64,000 nucleotides of DNA. Source: Osedax frankpressi. Taxonomy: Eukaryota > Annelida > Polychaeta > Sabellida > Siboglinidae. A program made the translations under genes and the position numbers. The notes beneath the pieces are model-generated. The model saw only the letters and a list, made by a program, of their open reading frames with translations. It made no database searches and was not told the origin of the DNA. The DNA is taken from assembly GCA_964035775.1 (NCBI GenBank), contig OZ038314.1:7305731-7369730 (forward strand). The letters are read 5' to 3'. Of this stretch, positions 37,391 through 45,898 are shown in pieces (the stretch's first letter is position 1; each line of letters begins with the position of its first letter).

Positions 37391-39236
37391 ATGCAGATAT
37401 ATGCGGCATTGGTTACAATTTGTTTACTATATGCAATACATATATATACTAGTCACGTAGCTTCTAGGCAAAAGTATTCTTCAATTTGTTTACTATATGC
37501 AATACATATATATACTAGTCACGTAGCTTCTAGGCAAAAGTATTCTTCAATTTGTTTACTATATGAAATATATATATACTATCATATTCAGGCAAAAATC
37601 ATTACTTAAACTTATTCATTACTTAAAGTATTATAAAGTAGTTTTATAAACTGCACTTCGAACGTATCAGCCGCGGTGGTCCGCTAGAGCCATACCGACA
37701 CCACTACGCGTCTCCGTCGTTATCCGATAACTTCCCCCCCCCCCCCCCCCGCAATCCGCCGTTGTTTGCAGTCTACCTAACTCCGAATAACTGCGAGAAG
37801 TGTGCGAACGGCGGAATTTGCTACGAACACAGCGGCTCCGCCAGCGGCATCAGGTGCAACTGCACGTTCGGTTACGCCGGTCGCTACTGTAATCATAGAG
37901 TGTTCACTAAAGGTTCTATTAATCATTTTATAAACTCGAGTTTATGGTATAAATTTCTGAGGCTGAAAACTTGATATTTTCAAATCCACCTATAATTTGT
38001 AATAAATAAAGATACTTACAGTTTTACTTATTTTATATTTACACCTTCAAAACAATCCCCGAAGGAAAGAAAAGAATGTGCTATTTCGGAACCTGTAATC
38101 GCAAAAACTATGAAACCGACTGCAGAAGTTCAAAATATCTAAAAAAGCTAAATTCGTTGGAGTGTCCGGATGAGGACTACTACTGCTCGGTGAGTAGTTC
38201 CTAATAGCTTGGTACTTTAAACATAAACTTACATAATGAAATGAATGAGACGAGTATAGTCCATGTAATTGTTATACGCTTTCACGAACCAAATTTAGAT
38301 GTCTGTGTACTCATTCGACAGTCAGTTGTGGAGTCTGCACGGGTGCGGAAAACTTTCGGATAAGCATGAAAGTGAAAACGTCTCATGCAAATTTAACCAT
38401 CCGGATAGAGTCAGCGATGAAATCAAACGCGAGAATATTCTAAGAATATACTTAGGTGAGAATTGACTTTTCTACTATTTGTGCCATTTTCTGTGTCTCC
38501 ACTAAATAACATACATTGATTTTTCCCTATTCACGATTTAAATATAAATCCGTTTATCAGTTTATGTGTTATAGAATATTTTTGTTCTTATTAGAGAATG
38601 ATATCTTACCTTTATACACAATTAGTCACTATACAAATTATATTACTTGTATAATATTACCTAAATAATATTTGTTTATATATTATTAAAGTAGCAAGCT
38701 AGGCTTATACGTAATAAAACAATATTACATTTATATTTTATAATCTGCGAAACTATTTATATGTTCCATGTATTTTTTGTCAAAATAAATATATTTAAAA
38801 TAGATTGAAATCATCTATTGCTATATTTAACCTCTATTTTGTTAAATATATTATCAAATATATTATCATATACAATTAATAATGATGAGTTTTGAATTTC
38901 CTATATTTTGTTTCTAGAATTCATTATAAATTGATTATTTCTTTTATAATTTGCACATTAATAATGAAAGAAAATTAATTTCTTTAATATAGTAAAGATT
39001 CAATTTTCATTCATGCTAATATCGATGATAATTAAAATGATATCATCTAAATAACTCCTTATACAGAAATTGGAGGCAACGAAAAATTACAGACCTGCTG
39101 TAGTTACAAGAATTGCAACAATCGCGATTACTCAGTGGAGTATACCTCCGGAGCAGGTCCGACCTTCTCTACCATGCCTTACGACTTTATCTGCGTGGCC
39201 GCATTAGTTGCGGTTACCGCCCTGAACACCGTTTAG
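37391..39236 (+). CDS. Secreted EGF plus Ly6/uPAR (three-finger) protein with GPI-anchor signal, intact copy
   Basis: Five exons join in phase: 37391-37451, 37772-37912, 38065-38189, 38326-38455, 39067-39236 (627 nt, 208 residues). Exon 1 encodes a signal-peptide-like start (MQIYAALVTICLLYAIHIYT). Exon 2 is an EGF module with six cysteines and the GYAGRYC ending. Exons 3-5 form an LU domain that opens with MCYFGTC and closes with TCCSYKNCNN, the typical CC...CN end. The protein ends in FICVAALVAVTALNTV, a hydrophobic tail with no cytoplasmic residues, as expected for GPI attachment at the cell surface. The exon 1 donor (A/GTCACG) and exon 2 donor (AAAG/GTTCTA) are weak. A second in-frame donor 66 nt downstream (after 37517) would add 22 residues. 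Function unknown; Ly6 proteins often bind receptors or organise junctions. Confidence 0.78.
37416..37570 (+). repeat. 66-bp tandem repeat over EGF-LU exon 1, about two units
   Basis: Same repeat as 5994-6372 but with a 66-bp monomer, a multiple of three, so the reading frame from the ATG at 37391 stays open through it. Each unit offers the same CTA/GTCACG donor-like site. Confidence 0.82.
37734..37750 (+). repeat. Poly-C run (17) just upstream of the EGF exon
   Basis: Seventeen C lie 21 bp before the splice acceptor of exon 37772-37912. The broken copies have only CTTCCTCCCG at this place. It may act as a pyrimidine tract, and its length is uncertain as for any long homopolymer. Confidence 0.9.
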
Positions 39237-39380
39237 AGGCTATTTGTCGCGAATCGATGGTTTTTATTTGGTTACGAGGGCGCCGGATGTCTGTTCGAGC
39301 GCGACCCTCGTCGACTCGACGCGATTCGCGTACAAGATTAAAATAATAATAATACTTTTTCGCGCGAAAACTTAAATTCC

Positions 39381-39486
39381 GGCGTCGAAGGTGAAATTAT
39401 TCGCGTCGAAGGTGAAATTATTCGCGTCGAAGGTGAAATTATTCGCGTCGAAGGTGAAATTATTCGCGTCGAAGGTGAAATTATTG
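39381..39486 (+). repeat. 21-bp CpG-rich minisatellite, five units, in the EGF-LU 3' region
   Basis: The unit is CGCGTCGAAGGTGAAATTAT plus T, five tandem copies. It lies 145 bp past the EGF-LU stop. Because 21 is a multiple of three, both strands are open: the minus strand from 39604 to 39338 and the plus strand from 39342 to about 39700, the latter with no ATG. The flanks share high CpG content. It is probably in the 3' untranslated region; coding use on either strand has no support. Confidence 0.9.
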
Positions 39487-39602
39487 GCGTCGCCTTCACC
39501 CCGTCGGCGCCGTCACTGCAAGAAGTCGGCGACCTGGGCGAACGGTTTTCGGTGAACGCGAGTTTTCCGCGAGGAATTTTCGCGCGGTCAGAATTACAAT
39601 TC

Positions 39603-39608
39603 AATAAA
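39603..39608 (+). terminator. Candidate poly(A) signal AATAAA for the EGF-LU gene
   Basis: AATAAA about 370 nt after the stop codon at 39234-39236, downstream of the 21-bp repeat. AT-rich DNA makes chance matches common, but within this GC-rich block it is the first canonical one. Confidence 0.4.
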
Positions 39609-39966
39609 TTTCATTGCGCATCGAAACCGACGTGTGATTTTTATATACGACGAAAGAAACGAAAAGTAAAATTTCCGGTGTTTAAAATTCTAATGTTCTA
39701 AATAGAAATTTTATGGTTTATTAAGAGATTTGTGAGAGAGTTATAAGAGAATATAAGGCTTAGGAATAAGATGGGGATAATAAAATAGGAAAAAGAGATA
39801 TAAAGTGTTGAACATATAGAAGGTAAGTTTAATAGATGGAAGAGAACCGTAATTTGTAGAAGGGATGGAAAGTAAGAGACAAGGTAAAAGAGAGGGAAGG
39901 AAGTAAAGGGATGACAATTAAAAGAAAGTAGAGATATAGAAGGAGATGGAAAGAATGCCTACTAAC

Positions 39967-42900
39967 TTCCGCTAGTTCCCTAGCCCTTGCCTCCTGATTC
40001 GCCCAGCGAGCTTCTCGAAGTGAAGGTGGAAGCACCCAGTTCTTGTGGAACACCAGGCATTGACATCGCTGGCACTTTTTGTCTATATGAGAATATTTAA
40101 CTGGTGAAGGTCAGAGTAGCACAGTAATATTTGCAGTGTTAATTATATAAGTAGATTATATGACTGAATCAATTTATTAAGAAAATAGATTATTTCTAAA
40201 ATATTAAATTTATTTCAACATCTAACATAATCTAAATATAATATTTATATTTAATTCATATTTATATTATATATTCGATAAAAAAGTAAACAAAAGTTAA
40301 TGGCAATACTATAATATTATACAAAAAGTAAATATAACTCTGCATATAAAGATAATACTAAAGCTGAATATTTAATAAGTATGGCTATCTACATAAATAG
40401 AAATACATCTGACCTTTAAAAGGGGGTTTCTTCATGAATACGTCTAGGCACCCCCTATGGAACAGATGACCGCAGTACAAGCGATCGACAAATAGATCAC
40501 AGGAACTCGACGTAATGATGTGCTATGTGGGCGGAGCTTAACATAAGTAACCGGTAGGCGGGGGGGGCGAGTCTTGGGAGATGCGGTCGCAGAGGGTGGA
40601 ACTAGACGAGGCGGGTTATGGGGTTCGGCTGTACAACGCGTATAGGATGTAGATAAGGCAGGCACCGCTCAATCGGTTAGTTCGAGTGGGTGATAATGAA
40701 ACTGTAATAGTAGGAGTGGTTCCGACCTCGGGGTTGTCTGGTAAGGCGGTTTCGTGGCATAGAGGGCACAGTTGTCCCGGGTACGCCGAGGATATCTCCT
40801 TGACCAGGTATTCCACGACGGGAAGCAGCGAGGGTTTGGTTTTGAACGGAGCGGCGCTGCGGAAATGTACGACGTATGTATATCATCATAACAAAGACAA
40901 TGTAGGCCAATGTTCACCAGTTCCAGCCATTCGTGTTCCCCGTTTACACGGAACAGCGGATGGCAACTTCTCAGTGAGTGCCGCAACACATCACAGACCG
41001 TTGATCCCATAACATTATAAACCACAAACTAGTAGGGGATACACGTGGATACACGATAGGTCGGTAAATAGGGCGCATAGTAATATTTCATATTCTAGTT
41101 CTCAATAGATACATTGTGTCGAATACCAGTGACATATTTCTCCAATTCTGCATTACTAGTGTGCAATCAGAGGTCAAAGGTTGAATATACAATTCTATAT
41201 TATTTTAAATATTATATAGTATAACCGAAAATTACGGTGATATGTGTGAAATTTATCATAATGAAATTAAATTGTTACTCCAATTTGGGGATTAAAATTA
41301 AAATATAAAATTACATTGTCAAAACCGTAAAATTTCCTATACAATACAAAATTAAATACAAAACTTGTATTATTTTGCCATGATGATGTCCATGCTATTA
41401 TATATATATGTTACTATGCTACATGTGATTGATTTGGGAATATTAGTTATTACATAATATTAAAATAAATTCAAATAGAATATTTATAAAATATTGAATA
41501 TCGAATTCAAATATTTGTATGTAAATTTTGGAATAATTATTCAATTAATTTTAAAAACATTTATTGCAATGAATTATGAAATATAAAAAATATTATATAA
41601 TAATTTTCATATATTTTGATTTTAAGAATTTATATGTTATAAAGGTATTTAAAGAATAAAATACTAATAAATAAATAATTCAATAATTGTAGAATATAAA
41701 TAAAAATGCAAAAAAATTTAATTTTTTTAAAATTTATATTATATTATTAAAATATGTCAGTCATAATTGATAAAGGCAATAATATTGAGCATTTACAATT
41801 ATCTAAAAATAATCTAACATATGATTTAGCTTATGATGGATTAGTTTATGACATCTAAAAACAAGATATACAGAAAATCTATTAACTATCAAATGAGACT
41901 AGATAATACACTATTTTGGTAACGGCAATATTATACCATAACTACATTTAAGCTACGATTGTCAAAAGATCATTAGCATGGAGATGGTGGCACGATGACA
42001 TTCCGAAGGCTGGGTTTGGTGGCACGACGATACAAACGTTCAAAGACATTCAGACACTGGGTGACTGTGGTATACGGCCGTAGGTGTACAACGATATGAA
42101 ATTGGTAGTCGGTCTGTTAATTAAAGCAGACGTTGACGGAGTAGAAGAGAAACGACTTCTTTGACGACATCTTCTTTTACGCATGATTTAGAAAAAGTAA
42201 GAAATTATTTTGCTTTTTCACGTTAGTTTATATACAGATTTAATGGAGTACAAATTAAAATAAAAATCAATGTTCTTTAGTTGAGTTACAATGGGTTTAT
42301 TTAGTATTAATGGGTTTATATATTATACATATTTATCATAAGAATACAAAACTATTTTGATGTATACAAAACTTGTTCTAATGTATTAACTATGATGTAA
42401 TCACCTATTAGATTACTATTGCAAACCATATTGGCATTCGACTGCTATATCTATATCTTATACTTGTATACAAAACTGAAGCCTACACTTACTTTGATAA
42501 GTACTTAACAAATATCTCCAAACAATCGCAACCCACTCAAATATGTGTATCACTATTTTCATATTATCTATAACGAATATTATATTGTTTATTTAAATCA
42601 AATATTATATTATTGAATTTAAATATATATATATATATATATATGTTATCCGTTACATTATATTAGATACTAATATCAAAATTCATTTTTTGAGATAAAG
42701 TGTCAAAATTTATTATTTAAAATAAAAATATGGTCATATATTTTATATTATATTTTTATCAAAATGATTTAAAATATAAGAATTTAATAAAACAGGTCAT
42801 TATAAATTAGAATATGCATATTTTCAACCATAGTATCTATATGGTATATCAATTTATTATATCATATTTTCTTAATTATTAATTATTAAGTTAATATACT

Positions 42901-45898
42901 TTGAACAGATATTTAAAAACAGTTCCTAATATAATTATAATTATAAATATAATTATGTAATTATTAATTCATTCATATGAATATAGTTAATAATATATTC
43001 ATTTGTAGCGTAATGTATAAGAAAAATAACTATGGAAATAAATTTTTACAATTAATTGCCAATGTACATAATTTCGATGATCACTTTAATTTTCAAAATA
43101 TTGTTTTTACAATTCATCAAACATTAATTACCTTGGTAGCATTCAAGGATTTAATTAGTACATAATTTTTTGCGGAAATACAACCAAAATTCAACATATA
43201 ACACTTTCAAAATTATTGTAGATTATCGATAACTGAATATTGTTTATTTTGTTTGCCTATCTGACAAAAATTTAGGCCACTTTTAGGTGTGGTCGACATT
43301 ATAGATATGATAATTAATATTATACATTAAATAATATATTCTGAAATAGTTTTCTAACAAATTTACGGGATTAATAGCAAGAGTAATTGAAAGTGCCTTG
43401 ATTGAAAGCGCCTAGATTGAATGCCAAGAAAGTGACAAGTATGACATCACTACTCTGTCTCTATTACTATCAACTAAGCCACAAACTTTTTCTTCTGTCT
43501 CAATGGAGCTTCTATACATTTTCTGCTGATTTCAACTGCTTGGGAGGCAAAGTTTTGCCGCAATTCATCTGGATAGTTGGTTGAGGTGACGACTAGCCTG
43601 TCATTGAGAGATTTAGATTTAGAGAGAATGCAAAAGAGAGATTATTTAATAAATTAATTTAGGTTTATGTAAAAATGATTAAACTCTTCACATTTTCCAA
43701 TTATTATTTACAAATTAATATATTTATAAAATTTGTATTAAAAAGGTTGTTAAAACAATTCACCCTAGAAACATACATAAATAAATGTTGATACTTAATA
43801 ATTTGAAAATAAATGATATTGAAGATATTGTAATCAAAAGAAATATGGAAATTAACATTATATCTTATTCTAACTCGACTTTTTCATCTGGGTAATTGTT
43901 TGGTACAATAATCTTTGCATGTATATTATAACTATTGTTTGACAGTTGTAGGGCAATCTGCGAGTTCTTCTGCTTTAATTTTATCTGAAATATTGATATA
44001 TTGAACACATCGTATACATTACATTTCTTCTTCGTTAGTTATTAATATTGAGTGAATATTATTAATAATTGCTTTTAGAAGTTTTTAATGAGTTAAACAA
44101 TAGACATATAAATAAAATATTAGAATACCTGTTACTTTTTCACTATAATCTAACTACATGTCTAACTACAAGTCTAACTACAATTATAACTACACGTCTA
44201 ACTACAGGTCTAACTCAATGTCTAACTACAGGTCTAACTAAATATCTAACTCAATGAGTAACTACAGGTTTAATTATAGATTTAAGTATGGGTCTATCTA
44301 CATGTCTAACTACAGGTCTAACTACAGGTCTAAATACAGGTCTAACTACAGGTCTAAATACAGGTCTAACTACAGGTCTAAATACAGGTCTAACTACAGG
44401 TCTAACTACAGGTCTAAATACAGGTATAACTACAGGTCTAAATACAGGTCTAACTACAGGTCTAAATACAGGTCTAACTACAGGTCTAACTACATATCTA
44501 ACTACAAGTCTAAATACAGGTCTAAATACAGGTATAACTACAGGTCTAAATACAGGTCTAACTACAGGTCTAAATACAGGTCTAAATACATATCTAACTA
44601 CATGTCTAACTACATGTCTAACTACAAGTCTAACTACATGTATAGCTACATACCTAACTACAGGTTTAACTACATGTCTAACTACAAGTATAACTACATG
44701 TCTAACTACAGGTCTAACTACAGGTCTAACTACATGTCTAACTACAGGTCTAAATACAGGTCTAACTACATGTCTAATTACAGGTATAACTACATGTCTA
44801 ACTACAGGTCTAAATACAGGTCTAACTACATGTCTAACTACATGTCTAACTACATGTCTAACTACATGTCTAACTACATGTCGAACTGCAAGCATAACTA
44901 CATGTCTAACTACATGTCTAACTACAAGTCTAACTACAGGTCTAAGGATAAATCTAACTACAGGTCTAACTATAATTCTAACTGCAAGCATAAATACATG
45001 TCTAACTATTTGTCTATCTACATGTCTAACTCAAGTACTAGCTACAGTGCTATCTATATATTAACTCTAGTACCTGATCATTGTCTGTGAGCAGATTTGC
45101 TTTAATGGCAGATATTTCTTCACTACACGCACACAATGGATTGTCAATCATAAAAGCTTTAACGAACCTCACTACGGGAAGGATCTGTTAACGATAGTGG
45201 GAGACTTGTGATGCTATGAGATGCTATGAGGTCTGCGAAGGGGTAAGAAGGATGTGCAAGTAGAGGTATAGGAGCATATGCAGTAGAAGGATTGTTTAGT
45301 GTGTGTAGGATATGAAGTAGTATGGATGTGTAGGGTGTTTAGGGTGTGTAGTAGAAGGAATGTGTACTACACACTGTGTAGGGTGTATAGGGTGTGTAGG
45401 TTGTGTAGGGTGTGTAGTAGAAGGGATGTGTACGGTATGTAGTAGAAGGGGTGTGTAGGGTTTGTAGGGTGTGTAGTAGAAGGGATTTGTAGGGTATATA
45501 GTAGAAGGGGTGTTTAGGGTATATAGTAGAAGGGGTGTGTAGGGTATTTAGTAGAAGGGGTGTGTATACTACACACTGTGTAGGGTGTGTAGGGTGTGTA
45601 GTAGAAGGAATGTGTAGTATGTGTAGGTTATGCAAATATACCGAACAAATACTTGAATCTCTTCTATCTTCACGACTCTTGACACTTCCTGTCGCAGGGG
45701 TCGCGAAGGGGGTGAGGTCACGTGCCGCTAACCTGTTCCTCTCCCAATCGTTTGGAAGTCTCTACGTCGCAAACCCTGCGTAGACCGTCCAGCAGGCGGG
45801 GCGAGAGGTGTTTTGATTTCAGTTCGACGATAACTTGCGAGGCGGGATACTCTTTTGGGAAATGGAAACACATCACCACTTGTTTGTACGATGTCATG
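39967..45898 (-). CDS. Double-RWD, RING-finger protein (probable E3 ubiquitin ligase), 5' end beyond window
   Basis: Seven exons fit with agreeing phases: 45733-45898, 45074-45184, 43875-43984, 43475-43597, 40727-40856, 40414-40522, 39967-40082 (865 nt, about 288 residues). The first two carry most of an RWD domain (FHFPKEYPASQVIVELKSKH, then LPVVRFVKAFMIDNPLCACS). The next three carry a second RWD (NNYPDEKVEL, NYPDELRQNF, LLPVVEYLVKEI). A RING follows: CPLC, then YCGHLFHRGCL, then CQRC. A conserved-looking tail (LREARWANQEARARELAE) ends at a GTTAGT donor, so a short last exon is probably missing. RWD plus RING proteins act in ubiquitin transfer; FANCL also has a double RWD, but this RING differs from it. 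Exon 1 seen here starts inside RWD1, so 5' exons lie past the minisatellite. Tail to tail with EGF-LU. Confidence 0.85.
40857..43474 (-). other. Intron of the RWD-RING gene, AT-rich with one CpG-rich island
   Basis: This lies between RWD-RING exons 43475-43597 and 40727-40856. Most is AT-rich with TA runs near 42627-42644. The sequence at 41975-42200 stands out as GC- and CpG-rich (see separate entry). The open stretches at 42977-43165 and 40686-41012 show no domain or motif and are best read as intron or as shadow of the opposite-strand exon. Confidence 0.6.
41975..42200. other. CpG-rich patch within an intron, function unknown
   Basis: About 220 bp of balanced base composition in an AT-rich intron. 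Plus-strand open pieces read LAWRWWHDDIPKAGFGGT and, after a frame change, MKLVVGLLIKADVDGVEEKR. The minus strand has a 47-codon open stretch containing FHIVVHLRPYTTVTQ. None connects to the RWD-RING exons, whose phases already agree without it. It may be a decayed exon, a retrocopy fragment, an unrecognised small RNA or a regulatory element. Confidence 0.3.
44149..45020 (+). repeat. 12-bp minisatellite (TCTAACTACAGG)n in an intron of the RWD-RING gene
   Basis: About 72 units with variants TCTAACTACATG, TCTAAATACAGG and TCTAACTACAAG. It starts 53 bp past the donor of exon 45074-45184 and fills most of the intron down to 43985. A period divisible by three leaves long open frames on both strands (for example 246 codons on minus); these are artefacts of the repeat. 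On the transcribed (minus) strand the unit reads CCTGTAGTTAGA. Confidence 0.95.
45301..45630 (+). repeat. Degenerate GTGTGTAGGG / GTAGAAGGG minisatellite in an intron of the RWD-RING gene
   Basis: Units of roughly 25-35 bp combine GTGTGTAGGGT with AGTAGAAGG, including two longer units bearing TACTACACACTGTGTAGGG. It lies in the 548-bp intron between exons 45733-45898 and 45074-45184 and makes up most of it. Like its neighbours it is G-rich on the plus strand. Confidence 0.88.

Larger units (their letters stand above)
21961..38741. repeat. Third tandem unit with 2.5-kb extra segment and intact right flank
   Basis: This unit matches the preceding one from 21961 to about 33568, then carries about 2.5 kb not found in the other copies, and resumes homology at about 36077 up to 38741. 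The right portion (36.08-38.74 kb) differs from the other copies at many positions, while 28.9-33.3 kb is essentially identical to them. Past 38741 the sequence is single copy and contains the last exon of the EGF-LU gene. This is therefore the copy that keeps the original right flank. Confidence 0.92.

Noticed and set aside
40616-41025. Overlapping open frames of 66-118 codons on both strands
   Set aside because: The block is GC-rich, so stops are rare. Phase-matched exons 40727-40856 and 40414-40522 explain the coding signal; the plus-strand 108-codon frame and the long minus frames are shadows or run into introns. I also considered a LINE reverse-transcriptase fragment but saw no such motif.
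42977-43584. Plus-strand open frames of 60-62 codons
   Set aside because: No motif or homology is apparent. The second is the opposite strand of RWD-RING exon 43475-43597; the first is AT-rich intron.
44251-45090. Open frames of 246, 258 and 278 codons on both strands
   Set aside because: They are products of a 12-bp tandem repeat whose period is divisible by three. Translations are four-residue repeats with no domain, and the region is an intron of the RWD-RING gene.
45301-45630. TGTGTAGGG repeats as a possible interstitial telomere
   Set aside because: Units are 25-35 bp, degenerate and interrupted by AGTAGAAGG; they do not match a known telomere repeat.
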